From a virus: 42,024 nucleotides of DNA. Under the pieces are notes generated by a model. That model worked only from the letters and a program-made list of their open reading frames with translations, was not told the DNA's origin and did not search any database. The stretch is from positions 1-42,024 of IMG/VR virus record IMGVR_UViG_3300011400_000009; one strand, 5' to 3'. Shown here one piece after another: positions 13,795 through 20,037 of this stretch (position 1 is the first letter of the stretch; each line of letters starts with the position of its first letter). A program made the position numbers and the translations under genes.

Positions 13795-14073
13795 CTATTG
13801 TAATTCCAGTACCTCAAGCATAAAGTCTAAGTGATCCACACTCAACAAATCGCCCTTTGGCACAGTTACCACTGGCATGTTCCTAAGCCAATCAGGGCTA
13901 CTTCCAACCCATCCTGTGTGCGTAATCGACTGTTCGAACTCGTCTTGGGTGACTTCGGCTAACACGGCAGCAAACACATGGTCTACATTCTCCATGAGCC
14001 GGATCACTTTCATGCCCATCAGGGATGGCCGCACTGAGTATTGGTCGAATCTGAGTGCGTCTTCTATTCCCAT
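13795..14073 (-). CDS. Hypothetical protein
   Basis: 92 residues, start M-G-I-E-D-A with GGAGG upstream, inside the end of the micro-membrane gene (TAATG link). Contains V-F-A-A-V-L-A-E-V-T-Q-D-E-F and T-G-W-V-G-S-S-P-D-W. No domain recognised. Last gene before the hairpin at 13717-13755. Confidence 0.55.
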   Translation of the reverse strand: MGIEDALRFDQYSVRPSLMGMKVIRLMENVDHVFAAVLAEVTQDEFEQSITHTGWVGSSPDWLRNMPVVTVPKGDLLSVDHLDFMLEVLELQ

Positions 14074-14180
14074 TAGTCGTCCCTCCTATCAGCGTCGGCT
14101 CCAACCGTGAGAATAGCAGCAAGGCCAAAACCAAGAGCAGCACCTAACGGAACGAGCAACAAACACCAATGCCAAGTCAT
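14073..14180 (-). CDS. 35-residue membrane protein
   Basis: Micro-ORF M-T-W-H-W-C with one hydrophobic segment (CLLLVPLGAALGFGLAAIL, residues 6-24) and a charged end D-A-D-R-R-D-D. It overlaps the preceding gene by ATGA and the following one by TAATG, so it is locked in the operon by two start-stop overlaps. Function unknown. Confidence 0.6.
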   Translation of the reverse strand: MTWHWCLLLVPLGAALGFGLAAILTVGADADRRDD

Positions 14181-14416
14181 TTGCGTTTCACTCCCCCTGC
14201 TTTCTGGAATATTTCCTCACGCTCGTCTTCTGTCAACGTGGGCCAGAGTTTGTTGATCCGATCCCACAGTTCGTCCATGGTCCAAGGCTTGTGCTTGTAT
14301 TCACGTCTAGCTATCCACGCCTTCATCACGGTTACTTCATTACTCACGCCATTGCGGAGAAATCTAGGTAAAGGCTTAGTATAACCTAGCGGTCGTCCAC
14401 GTTTTTTCTTGGCCAT
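14177..14416 (-). CDS. Small basic protein with AT-hook-like start
   Basis: 79 residues. Starts M-A-K-K-K-R-G-R-P-L-G, an R-G-R-P core as in AT-hooks that bind the minor groove. The rest is helical: M-D-E-L-W-D-R-I-N-K-L-W, D-E-R-E-E-I-F. Its ribosome site is weak, so it is probably coupled to the HTH gene before it, whose stop is one base away. DNA-binding role is likely by composition, unproven. If the genome carries 2-aminoadenine the minor groove would be altered, which makes this motif worth noting. Confidence 0.55.
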   Translation of the reverse strand: MAKKKRGRPLGYTKPLPRFLRNGVSNEVTVMKAWIARREYKHKPWTMDELWDRINKLWPTLTEDEREEIFQKAGGVKRK

Positions 14417-14417
14417 T

Positions 14418-14660
14418 TTACTTGCCTTTGCCGTTGACGATTTTCAATTGCATCCCGGCTCCGCGAAGAGCCGCGTTCATAGTCGATGCGTAAGTGCGCT
14501 TGGACTTGCGCTTCTTCCAGTTATAGAAAGTGGTGGTCGATACGCCAGAATCCTTAGATAACTGGCCGAATTTGGTCCCGGTGTCCTCAATTTTCTCGAT
14601 CGCCTCCGTTAGGAGTGGGTCTTGCCCGCGAAAGAAGTAGGTCTTGTACGGTTTTGCCAT
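14418..14660 (-). CDS. Small HTH protein (Cro/CI-like fold)
   Basis: 80 residues from the ATG at 14660 (AAGGTGG, 5 bases). Residues 27-68 read F-G-Q-L-S-K-D-S-G-V-S-T-T-T-F-Y-N-W-K-K, a helix-turn-helix of the type that finds start-of-repeat operators, with the recognition helix S-T-T-T-F-Y-N-W. It is too small for a protease-sensitive repressor and no lysogeny partner is nearby, so it is likelier a lytic-cycle or accessory regulator. Overlaps the preceding gene by a stop-start. Confidence 0.7.
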   Translation of the reverse strand: MAKPYKTYFFRGQDPLLTEAIEKIEDTGTKFGQLSKDSGVSTTTFYNWKKRKSKRTYASTMNAALRGAGMQLKIVNGKGK

Positions 14661-15001
14661 CACGCCACCTTACGTGGTTGCTTCATCCATACCCCCCGCT
14701 CTTTCAATTTGATCCGCTTTTCCTTCTTCCATCGTTGCAGGTAGGAATTGGCGCTACCAACGGGGGTCCCGATAGCTACTAATTGCGCCTTGAACTCCTG
14801 CACGGTGAACGGGGTCGGCATTTTGTCGAGAATGGCGTAGGCCGCCTCTAACTTCGACCCAACAATAGCCTTGCCGCCCTTTTCCCTATTAATCACGGGC
14901 TGTGGGCTGTTGGGCATTTCGACGCCCTTGATTCTAGCTAGAGCGTGGAGGACTTCGCCTAGCGACTTGTCTTCGATGAAACACTCAATGCGGAATGTCA
15001 T
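14660..15001 (-). CDS. Hypothetical winged-helix-like protein
   Basis: 113 residues. The C-terminal half (residues 48-108), K-L-E-A-A-Y-A-I-L-D-K-M, F-T-V-Q-E-F-K-A-Q-L, S-A-N-S-Y-L-Q-R-W-K, then R-I-K-L-K-E-R-G-V-W-M-K, has the helix-helix-helix-wing order of a winged helix. The N-terminal half is not recognised. ATGA overlap with 14998. Likely DNA-binding, moderate confidence. Confidence 0.5.
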   Translation of the reverse strand: MTFRIECFIEDKSLGEVLHALARIKGVEMPNSPQPVINREKGGKAIVGSKLEAAYAILDKMPTPFTVQEFKAQLVAIGTPVGSANSYLQRWKKEKRIKLKERGVWMKQPRKVA

Positions 15002-15267
15002 GGCTTTTTCCCCATCATTTCTGCTATAATGTCAGCGGCGGGACCTGTAACTAGCATGTAATTGCAGCCCCGCTCTTTGATGTTAGTTACAGTGTTACAC
15101 TTGTCGCAGGTACCTTCAACATGGAATACGTTGGCATCAGGCATCGTTAGGCGTTGACCGCAGCCGTGGCAAGTGAATTTCTGATATACCGTGGCTCCAC
15201 TGGTGATCAATTCCTCAGCCTTCTTAACCACATCGTCCCAAGGGAAGTCTCTCGGTGGGTTGCTCAT
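14998..15267 (-). CDS. Zinc-ribbon hypothetical protein
   Basis: 89 residues. C-H-G-C (33-36) and C-D-K-C (54-57) give a CxxC...CxxC zinc ribbon of about 20 residues. Ends P-A-A-D-I-I-A-E-M-M. GGAG upstream of the ATG and ATGA overlap with the next gene. Small zinc ribbons of this type are frequent in phage early regions; partner unknown. Confidence 0.6.
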   Translation of the reverse strand: MSNPPRDFPWDDVVKKAEELITSGATVYQKFTCHGCGQRLTMPDANVFHVEGTCDKCNTVTNIKERGCNYMLVTGPAADIIAEMMGKKP

Positions 15268-15482
15268 GGTTCGATCTCCTCCACGCTGGTGAAGACTTGG
15301 GTTCGCAAGGCTTTTAGCGCATTGAGGCAGCGAGCTTGGTGCGACGGTCCCATAACAATCTCGTACTCCGCCACGTCGTCTTCGTTGTACCCGACAATGT
15401 GAACGTGGTTATCGGGACAGCAGAAAAACCGGCACTTGAACGCCTGTCCGTAAAGTGTGGGTCGTGCTTCACTCCTTGGCAT
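15264..15482 (-). CDS. Hypothetical small protein
   Basis: 72 residues; C-R-F-F-C-C near residue 17 and V-H-I-V-G-Y-N-E-D-D-V-A-E-Y. The cluster of cysteines and histidine might bind metal. Ribosome site GGAGA and TAATG link with the membrane gene. Not recognised. Confidence 0.5.
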   Translation of the reverse strand: MPRSEARPTLYGQAFKCRFFCCPDNHVHIVGYNEDDVAEYEIVMGPSHQARCLNALKALRTQVFTSVEEIEP

Positions 15483-15628
15483 TAGTTTTCTCCGTTGCTA
15501 ACCCATATAACTAGGGCGATTAGTGCTATCCCATATAGAATAGCTGATGGATGGTCGATAAGGAACTTGGCGGTGAGTAAGTACACCGGCCACATTATGA
15601 TCCAGTAGCACCACCTAGTTGCTGTCAT
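15482..15628 (-). CDS. Small two-segment membrane protein
   Basis: 48 residues from the ATG at 15628 (M-T-A-T-R-W-C-Y-W). Two hydrophobic stretches, WCYWIIMWPVYLLTA and SAILYGIALIALVIWV, with a short D-H-P turn between, fit a helical hairpin. ATGA overlap with the previous gene. The longer frame to 15742 lies inside that gene and is rejected. Confidence 0.6.
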   Translation of the reverse strand: MTATRWCYWIIMWPVYLLTAKFLIDHPSAILYGIALIALVIWVSNGEN

Positions 15629-15864
15629 TGGATGTTCTCCGATCCGGGTTCTTCCGCCCTGACCTTCTCGATAGCTGCTCTTACGTAGGGGGATCGGTCG
15701 AATTCCAGATGGCTGGCCCACTGAATGTGGCCAACGACCCATGCCCTTGCGGGTGGGTCTAAGTCGCCGTATTCGGTGTCTAGGACTTCATAGACACGCA
15801 TAATCGCTCTGATTACTCTGAGCGGGTCGGTTGCAGGATACTTCCTGCCCTCTTCTTCTGCCAT
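15625..15864 (-). CDS. Hypothetical helical protein, first gene of the 15.9-12.5 kb operon
   Basis: 79 residues; acidic start M-A-E-E-E-G-R, then R-V-I-R-A-I-M-R-V-Y-E-V-L. GGAGAG upstream. It is the first gene after the promoter at 15905-15933, whose leader carries the inverted repeat 15883-15899. Not recognised. Confidence 0.55.
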   Translation of the reverse strand: MAEEEGRKYPATDPLRVIRAIMRVYEVLDTEYGDLDPPARAWVVGHIQWASHLEFDRSPYVRAAIEKVRAEEPGSENIQ

Positions 15865-15882
15865 TGGTTCTCTCCGTTATAT

Positions 15883-15899
15883 TGCCACGTGCCGTGGCA
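15883..15899. promoter_or_regulatory. Inverted repeat at the start of the leftward transcript
   Basis: TGCCACG, 3 bases, CGTGGCA, perfect. It lies at about +1 to +16 of the 15905-15933 promoter, so it can act as an operator or as a 5' stem-loop. Confidence 0.55.
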
Positions 15900-15904
15900 C
15901 ATCC

Positions 15905-15933
15905 ACCCTAGCACAGCCGAGCCTTGCTGTCAA
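15905..15933 (-). promoter_or_regulatory. Leftward promoter for the 15.9-12.5 kb operon
   Basis: TTGACA at 15928-15933, 17-base spacer ending TGC, TAGGGT at 15905-15910. Divergent from the rightward promoter at 15995. Confidence 0.85.
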
Positions 15934-15994
15934 GGTATGCTTCACATCTTCCGGGAATAGTAAGTACTTCGCTAGCGGGAATACGTAAAGGGGG

Positions 15995-16023
15995 TTGACA
16001 GCCAACGAGCGATGTGCTATAGT
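15995..16023 (+). promoter_or_regulatory. Rightward promoter for paralogue 3
   Basis: TTGACA at 15995-16000, 17-base spacer ending TGC, TATAGT at 16018-16023. Shares a 16-base block around the -35 box with the promoter at 16708. Confidence 0.88.
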
Positions 16024-16030
16024 TAAGCAT

Positions 16031-16047
16031 GGCTCGATCCACGAGCC
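16031..16047 (+). promoter_or_regulatory. 5' leader hairpin of paralogue 3
   Basis: GGCTCG, 5-base loop, CGAGCC, at the very start of the transcript and just before the AAAGGAGAG ribosome site. Likely protects the mRNA end or regulates translation. Confidence 0.5.
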
Positions 16048-16062
16048 GAAAAGGAGAGTAAG

Positions 16063-16650
16063 ATGGCGAAACGTGGTAAAAAGTCGAAGGCAGAAGAGCA
16101 GGCTGAATTGGGGCGCAAAATGCGTGAGCAGGAAGCGGCGACCGAAGTGATCGAAGTGCCAGAGGCCGTAGTTCCGGCTAGTCTGGTGGCGGAAGATCAG
16201 GCGGTGGAAGCCGAGCAGGACGCTGCGGACACGGCAGCGAACACGGCTGAGGATGCGGCGGAAGCTGAGGTTGAGGAAGATAACAAGAAGGCGAATTCCG
16301 TGGTGGCGGTGAAGTTCAAGGAAAAGTACCTCGCCAACGCGCGGGAGAAGGGAATCCCCGGAAAGGCAGCCAAGCGGTCGAATTGGGACTGGCTGGCTGA
16401 AAACCTCGCCAAGCTCTGCCTCGACGAAAAGCACAAAATCTCCATCGGCAAGTTCAAGGAGATTCTGGATGCGAACGGCGTGGACCACTCGAAGTGGACC
16501 AACCAGAACAAGGGTTGGGAAGGTCGGTTCAGAATGACGGGCCGGGTCGCGCTGCAGAAGGTGGTGGCCAACAATGGGGTGATGAAGACAGCAGAAGGGG
16601 ACCTTACCCCACCGGCTGAGTTCATCGCTCGCTTCAAGACCAAGGAGTAA
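16063..16650 (+). CDS. GW-GR-RMT-R family paralogue 3
   Basis: 195 residues. The N-terminus is basic (K-R-G-K-K-S-K), then a long acidic, Ala-rich stretch (residues 40-75). The family core runs from about residue 77: N-S-V-V, Y-L-A-N-A, R-S-N-W-D-W-L-A, L-D-A-N-G-V-D-H-S-K-W, K-G-W-E-G-R-F-R-M-T-G-R, then P-P-A-E-F. It is close to paralogue 4 (20481) and looser to 9022 and 5145. It is a single-gene unit between a strong promoter and a strong terminator, which suggests high and separate expression. The basic plus acidic ends and W/R-rich core suggest a nucleic-acid or chromatin-like role, unproven. Confidence 0.78.
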   Translation: MAKRGKKSKAEEQAELGRKMREQEAATEVIEVPEAVVPASLVAEDQAVEAEQDAADTAANTAEDAAEAEVEEDNKKANSVVAVKFKEKYLANAREKGIPGKAAKRSNWDWLAENLAKLCLDEKHKISIGKFKEILDANGVDHSKWTNQNKGWEGRFRMTGRVALQKVVANNGVMKTAEGDLTPPAEFIARFKTKE

Positions 16651-16658
16651 GGCGGAAC

Positions 16659-16683
16659 AGGGGCAGCGCAAGCTGCCCCTTTT
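16659..16683 (+). terminator. Rho-independent terminator after paralogue 3
   Basis: Nine-base stem including AGGGGCAGC, GCAA tetraloop, then UUUU. Eight bases behind the stop codon. Strong. Confidence 0.92.
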
Positions 16684-16707
16684 CTGTATCCATCGCAGAA
16701 ACTGGGG

Positions 16708-16736
16708 TTGACAGCCAACACGCGGCGTGGTAGACT
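16708..16736 (+). promoter_or_regulatory. Rightward promoter for the 16.76-17.77 kb operon
   Basis: TTGACA at 16708-16713, 17-base spacer with GCGGCGTGG, TAGACT at 16731-16736. Confidence 0.86.
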
Positions 16737-16761
16737 TGGGAGTCAACAATGGAGAGAGCAA

Positions 16762-16938
16762 ATGGCAGACCAAGTGGAAATGCGACTGACGTTCATCAAG
16801 TCGACCCCCGGCACGCATGTTTACGGGACCAACGATAACGACGCGCCGACGCGGCAAATATACCTGTCGAAGTCCTGCGCGTTGTTCGCAACGTCCAAGC
16901 CGGATTACATCACGGTCGTAATCAAGGCGGGGGTGTGA
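16762..16938 (+). CDS. Hypothetical small protein
   Basis: 58 residues from the ATG at 16762 (M-A-D-Q-V-E-M-R-L-T-F), GGAGAG upstream; the longer frame begins inside the promoter. Beta-rich, with T-P-G-T-H-V-Y-G and Q-I-Y-L-S-K. First of five overlapping small genes. Not recognised. Confidence 0.6.
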   Translation: MADQVEMRLTFIKSTPGTHVYGTNDNDAPTRQIYLSKSCALFATSKPDYITVVIKAGV

Positions 16939-17156
16939 AAGCCCCCCGCATTATAGTCGAGTTCGGCCCCACCGGGTGCAAGTGGCATTCGGTGGGGTGG
17001 GGCCACGACAAGAAGTTGATGGCCGAGGCTAAGAAGGCAATCAACGAGGGCGACACCCCAAGCGAGGTGATTCGCCTCCTTGGCATAGCTGGATTTACAG
17101 TGGTACACATAATGGGAGGGCAAGATGGGAATGGACCTAATAGCAAAGAGCGGTAA
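16935..17156 (+). CDS. Hypothetical small protein
   Basis: 73 residues from a GTG that overlaps the previous stop (GTGA). Strand-helix pattern: R-I-I-V-E-F-G-P-T-G, K-K-L-M-A-E-A-K-K-A-I-N. Not recognised; the alternating pattern suggests a small alpha/beta domain. Confidence 0.5.
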   Translation: MKAPRIIVEFGPTGCKWHSVGWGHDKKLMAEAKKAINEGDTPSEVIRLLGIAGFTVVHIMGGQDGNGPNSKER

Positions 17157-17409
17157 GACGCTGCATTACAACATTTCGGGCTGGCGCGGAATCCGTGAAA
17201 TGGTAGTCAAGCATTTCCCACTCATGGACTTACCAGTGATGAACGATGGTGAGGAAATCCCCGCGCGGGACTGTATTCGGATCGGCGGGGCCATCGAATA
17301 CAACGCCGACTGGTATAATCACGAATACGGCGGGGGCGGGTATGGCGATAAGCCCGCAGCCGAACACGCCGAGTTCTGGAAGATGAGTAATGGGGTGGAA
17401 GTATGGTAA
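17125..17409 (+). CDS. Hypothetical phage protein, M-G-M-D-L family
   Basis: 94 residues starting M-G-M-D-L-I-A-K, then L-H-Y-N-I-S-G-W-R and, near the end, Y-N-H-E-Y-G-G-G-G-Y-G. Small proteins with this start are widespread in phages, function unknown. GGAGGGCAAG before the ATG; overlaps the previous gene by 32 bases and the next by 7. Confidence 0.6.
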   Translation: MGMDLIAKSGKTLHYNISGWRGIREMVVKHFPLMDLPVMNDGEEIPARDCIRIGGAIEYNADWYNHEYGGGGYGDKPAAEHAEFWKMSNGVEVW

Positions 17410-17594
17410 TACTGCCGCGATGTAAGGAGTGCAAGGAGTTCTTCGCTAGGTTTCGGCACAACCCGGCAGGAGAATGTGACTGCCCTAAATGTCAAGGGCT
17501 GTGCGAATGCGACCTGCCTGTGAAGGATAGGGAAGGGGGCGAATGGGACCCCGATCCTATACTGTTCCAACCCCCCCTGAGGAGTAAAGAATGA
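17403..17594 (+). CDS. Cysteine-rich zinc-binding protein
   Basis: 63 residues. Seven cysteines: C-K-E-C (7-10), then C-D-C-P-K-C-Q-G-L-C-E-C around 25-36, a pattern of one or two structural zinc sites. Acidic, proline-rich tail. GGTGGAAGT before the start. Not assigned to a family. Confidence 0.6.
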   Translation: MVILPRCKECKEFFARFRHNPAGECDCPKCQGLCECDLPVKDREGGEWDPDPILFQPPLRSKE

Positions 17595-17767
17595 TAATGC
17601 GAAGAGTGAGAGACGGTTCGTCCTACCTTTATCAGGTTGGTTCGATCCAATATTTCAGAGTAGACGGGCCTGCCTTCGAGCCGGTAGCCGAATTTGGAAC
17701 ACTAATGGAAGCCGCGCAGCTTCTAAACTACATAAATGGAGGCCACGCGCTAAACCTAAAGTTATAG
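17591..17767 (+). CDS. Hypothetical 58-residue protein
   Basis: Small ORF joined by ATGA to the previous stop, GGAGTAAAG upstream. Sequence begins M-I-M-R-R-V-R-D-G-S-S-Y and has V-G-S-I-Q-Y-F-R-V-D-G and F-G-T-L-M-E-A-A-Q-L-L-N, a strand-strand-helix layout. Last gene of its operon. Not recognised. Confidence 0.55.
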   Translation: MIMRRVRDGSSYLYQVGSIQYFRVDGPAFEPVAEFGTLMEAAQLLNYINGGHALNLKL

Positions 17768-17797
17768 ACACTTCACGTTCAGCTGCGGAAAGAGACA

Positions 17798-17826
17798 TTG
17801 ACAGCGCCCCCGCGCTGTGTTAAAAT
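17798..17826 (+). promoter_or_regulatory. Rightward promoter for 17851 and 18102
   Basis: TTGACA at 17798-17803, 17-base spacer ending TGT, TAAAAT at 17821-17826. Confidence 0.87.
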
Positions 17827-17850
17827 TGTGGATAGACAATGGAGAGCAGA

Positions 17851-18105
17851 ATGCGCAAGCCACGACCAATCCGACCGAACCCCCTTTTCGAACTCTGGCG
17901 GGCCGACGAAGCAGCCGAATGCCTCGAACTCCCGAACGAAGTGTATAACAAGCTGTGGACCGTAATCGTGCCGCTGCAGGGCGAAGTCATCGCGAATGAC
18001 GGTTCGTGGTGCCTCAAGAAGTACTGGAGCAAGCTCACGCTCCGGGAGCAAATCGAGCTGAACATCGCAGCGGTGAAACACCAGAAGGAGGTAGAACGCC
18101 TATGA
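17851..18105 (+). CDS. Hypothetical protein
   Basis: 84 residues from the ATG at 17851 (GGAGAGCAGA before it; an ATG four codons earlier coincides with that site). Basic start R-K-P-R-P-I-R-P, then E-L-W-R-A-D-E-A-A-E, and a helical end I-E-L-N-I-A-A-V-K-H-Q-K-E. Not recognised. Confidence 0.55.
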   Translation: MRKPRPIRPNPLFELWRADEAAECLELPNEVYNKLWTVIVPLQGEVIANDGSWCLKKYWSKLTLREQIELNIAAVKHQKEVERL

Positions 18106-18350
18106 TAAAGTCACCATTCTCGTGCCCCGAAGAGGAGCGGGACTGTAAGGCCATGATTGAAGAGATCAAGGAAATAAAGTGCGTCGCATTCGATGCTATG
18201 CGTTCGGTCGCACGAATGTCGGAGGAAGAACTTAAATGGTCGGGGCACCGCAAGGGCAACGCCGAGGCCGTTCTGTCCACCCTGAACAAGGCCCTTAGCG
18301 ACATAGAAAAAGAGTCCAAAAAGTTCCTATCCAAGTGGCCAGACAAATAG
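18102..18350 (+). CDS. Hypothetical helical protein
   Basis: 82 residues from the ATG at 18102 (ATGA overlap, AAGGAGGT upstream); a longer reading frame starts inside the previous gene. C-P-E-E-E-R-D-C near residue 8, then long charged helices (M-I-E-E-I-K-E-I-K, N-A-E-A-V-L-S-T-L-N-K-A-L). Not recognised. Confidence 0.55.
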   Translation: MIKSPFSCPEEERDCKAMIEEIKEIKCVAFDAMRSVARMSEEELKWSGHRKGNAEAVLSTLNKALSDIEKESKKFLSKWPDK

Positions 18351-18376
18351 TTCATGTTCCGGTTGCGAAAGACACA

Positions 18377-18405
18377 TTGACACGACGCGCGGCGCGTGTT
18401 AGACT
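18377..18405 (+). promoter_or_regulatory. Rightward promoter for the 18434 gene
   Basis: TTGACA at 18377-18382, 17-base very GC-rich spacer ending TGT, TAGACT at 18400-18405. Confidence 0.86.
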
Positions 18406-18433
18406 GGTGGTGTAGTCGCAACAGGAGAGCAAA

Positions 18434-18610
18434 ATGGAGAATATCGTCAATTACGACCAGTACTTCCAAGTGGTGGCCGAAATCTGGGGGGCCTTCAATG
18501 AGGGCCGAATATCCGGGCAGAAGCGCGATCAGCTTCTGAGCCCGTATCGCAAGCAGCTGGAATCGCTGGTTCCGTCGCCGTTCGCGCGTGGTCCCAATAC
18601 GTTCGCATAG
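18434..18610 (+). CDS. Hypothetical 58-residue protein
   Basis: Starts M-E-N-I-V-N-Y-D-Q-Y with GGAGAGC upstream and its own promoter at 18377-18405. Helical: F-Q-V-V-A-E-I-W-G-A-F, then S-P-Y-R-K-Q-L-E-S-L. A single-gene unit ended by the hairpin 18617-18644. Not recognised; having its own promoter argues it is functional. Confidence 0.6.
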   Translation: MENIVNYDQYFQVVAEIWGAFNEGRISGQKRDQLLSPYRKQLESLVPSPFARGPNTFA

Positions 18611-18616
18611 TCGGCG

Positions 18617-18644
18617 CGGGGCGGGGCTTTCGGGCTCCGCCCCG
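18617..18644. terminator. GC-rich hairpin between convergent genes
   Basis: Perfect 8-base arms (18617-18624, 18637-18644), extended by three more pairs. No U-run on either side. Placed 6 bases after the 18434 gene and before the opposite-strand gene, as for a convergent terminator. Confidence 0.55.
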
Positions 18645-18675
18645 GCTGTATTAAGAAACGCTTCTGTGGGGGGTT

Positions 18676-18694
18676 GGGGGGCTATTCGCCCCCC
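18676..18694 (-). terminator. Hairpin over the stop codon of the 18682 gene
   Basis: GGGGGGC, 5-base loop, GCCCCCC. The leftward gene's stop codon lies in the loop. No U-run, but with 18617-18644 it makes a two-stem convergent end. Confidence 0.45.
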
Positions 18695-19032
18695 TCCTTG
18701 TCCATGTAGGAAACGACGGTTGTTCCCTCGTCGCCGTCCTCGTAGTAAACGAGGTTCGAAATCCCGTTTTCCACTGGCTCGGTGTCTTGCTCCCCGCGCC
18801 TGCTCTTCGCCCATCGCACGAAAGCGGGCGTCACGTTCGCCGTGACCAAGGCGCTGTCCCGGTCTTCGGGGAGGATCGAAACGAACTCGATTTCGTCCGT
18901 GTCCGGGGCTCCCATTTCTTTGAGTTCGTCCCGCTCGATCTTCCGTAGTTCGGGGCTGTCCTGCAAGTAGAAGCCCTCGTCGTCTGTTGCTTCACTGACT
19001 TGAAGCCACGCGAAGTCGTATGCCTTACTCAT
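18682..19032 (-). CDS. Hypothetical acidic protein
   Basis: 116 residues, acidic (E-A-T-D-D-E-G-F, E-Y..G-D-E-G-T-T). AAGGAGTGGCAA before the ATG, overlapping the previous gene by 8 bases. GC-rich codon use differs from the left arm. Last of four leftward genes behind the 19889-19917 promoter. Not recognised; a DNA-mimic role is only a thought from the charge. Confidence 0.5.
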   Translation of the reverse strand: MSKAYDFAWLQVSEATDDEGFYLQDSPELRKIERDELKEMGAPDTDEIEFVSILPEDRDSALVTANVTPAFVRWAKSRRGEQDTEPVENGISNLVYYEDGDEGTTVVSYMDKEGGE

Positions 19033-19447
19033 TTGCCACTCCTTCCTTCATGAGAATGACGCCGAACGCGTCCTCGCCCAATTCGCTCTCCCGGTAGCCT
19101 TCGGGACATTCGCCGCCGTACCGAAGTTTGTAAACACCGGGGGCTCCGTGGTTTGTGTCTTCGGGGTTGTCTGGAACGTGGTGAACCCACAGCGGAACGG
19201 GCCGGTCGCCGTCTTCCCCGTATTCCAAGTCCGTTCCGTCCTCGATTTCCAGCTCGCTTTCGAGGGTCGCCGCGCCTAGGAAGTCCTCCTTTGCTATTTC
19301 GAGGCCCTCCACTTTCTTCTCTTCCTCGTCCAACCAGAAGGTCGAGGCGTACTTCTTGTAGGCTTCGTCCTTGGTGGGGGCCACGACGAACGACGCGCCG
19401 CCGCGACTATCGTAATGCCCAAATAAGAACCCCTGTAGCTTCGTCAT
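19025..19447 (-). CDS. Hypothetical acidic protein
   Basis: 140 residues, acidic; M-T-K-L-Q-G-F-L-F-G-H-Y-D then A-P-T-K-D-E-A-Y-K-K-Y, a start rather like the next gene (M-T-F-V-A-Y-L-V-H-T-D-D, G-A-T-E-D-E-A-I-A-K). The shared strand plus T-x-D-E-A helix suggests these two belong to one small family. GGAGAGCAAG upstream. Not recognised. Confidence 0.55.
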   Translation of the reverse strand: MTKLQGFLFGHYDSRGGASFVVAPTKDEAYKKYASTFWLDEEEKKVEGLEIAKEDFLGAATLESELEIEDGTDLEYGEDGDRPVPLWVHHVPDNPEDTNHGAPGVYKLRYGGECPEGYRESELGEDAFGVILMKEGVANE

Positions 19448-19456
19448 CTTGCTCTC

Positions 19457-19693
19457 CTATTCGACTGGTTGCACGTGTAGAATGTAGCCTTCGTCTTCGA
19501 ACGAAAGGGGCGGCTCGACTTCGTATCCTGCCGCCTTCGCCCTTGCGCTCTCCTCTTCGTAGGCGCGAAGGTGCGCCGCGCGGACCTTCGCTATGGCTTC
19601 GTCCTCCGTCGCCCCGACGCCGAAGTAGCCGAGGCCGCTTTCGGGGATCAGGTGGGAATCGTCTGTGTGGACCAAATAAGCAACGAAGGTCAT
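19457..19693 (-). CDS. Hypothetical protein, related in layout to 19025
   Basis: 78 residues from the ATG at 19693; the longer frame lies in the previous gene. Starts M-T-F-V-A-Y-L-V-H, then F-G-V-G-A-T-E-D-E-A-I-A-K-V-R-A, similar in order to the start of 19025. GGAGAGCGCAA before ATG, ATGA overlap with the gene upstream. Not recognised. Confidence 0.55.
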   Translation of the reverse strand: MTFVAYLVHTDDSHLIPESGLGYFGVGATEDEAIAKVRAAHLRAYEEESARAKAAGYEVEPPLSFEDEGYILHVQPVE

Positions 19694-19848
19694 TTGCGCT
19701 CTCCTTCGATTTTGCGCGTGAGTTCCTCGCGCACCGCGCGAATGTGGCGAAGCACGCTCTTGGAAAAGTCGGGCGGCGCGACGTCTTCCAAGCACGACAG
19801 GAAGTCGCGGATGGCTTCCGCCTCTTGTCTGGATATTTCTATCGGCAT
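19690..19848 (-). CDS. Hypothetical helical protein
   Basis: 52 residues from the ATG at 19848, M-P-I-E-I-S-R-Q-E-A-E-A-I-R-D-F-L, with GGAGAGAAAA upstream; a longer frame starts in the promoter. Ends in a charged helix. First gene after the promoter at 19889-19917. Not recognised. Confidence 0.55.
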   Translation of the reverse strand: MPIEISRQEAEAIRDFLSCLEDVAPPDFSKSVLRHIRAVREELTRKIEGERK

Positions 19849-19888
19849 TTTTCTCTCCATTCTGGCCGTGCGGCTTGCACGGTCCCGC

Positions 19889-19917
19889 ATTGTAACACGG
19901 CGCGGCGCTGTCGTCAA
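19889..19917 (-). promoter_or_regulatory. Leftward promoter for the 19.85-18.68 kb operon
   Basis: TTGACG at 19912-19917, 17-base spacer ending TGT, TACAAT at 19889-19894. Confidence 0.84.
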
Positions 19918-20003
19918 GTACTCTTTCGCGGCGAGGCAGCGAATTGGTTCGGTTTACTTATGCGTACATCCTAACACTTTGTACACTATACTTCTCTCTT
20001 CTT

Positions 20004-20037
20004 GGGGGGAAAAGTACACGGGGGGAGAGGGAGGGGG
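20004..20037 (+). repeat. G-quadruplex-capable G-rich tract
   Basis: Four runs of G on the plus strand (6, 6, 3 and 5 long) separated by 10, 3 and 1 bases. Such tracts can form quadruplexes; actual folding unknown. Confidence 0.45.

Noticed and set aside
13898-14143. 81-residue minus ORF in another frame
   Set aside because: It overlaps the micro membrane gene and the 13795 gene, both of which have ribosome sites and linked stops and starts.
15877-16857. 326-residue minus-strand ORF
   Set aside because: It lies antisense over the paralogue 3 gene, its terminator and two promoters; composition is Arg/Leu/Phe-rich as in shadow frames.
18035-18814. 259-residue minus-strand ORF
   Set aside because: It crosses two well-supported plus-strand genes, a promoter and the convergent hairpins; no ribosome site.
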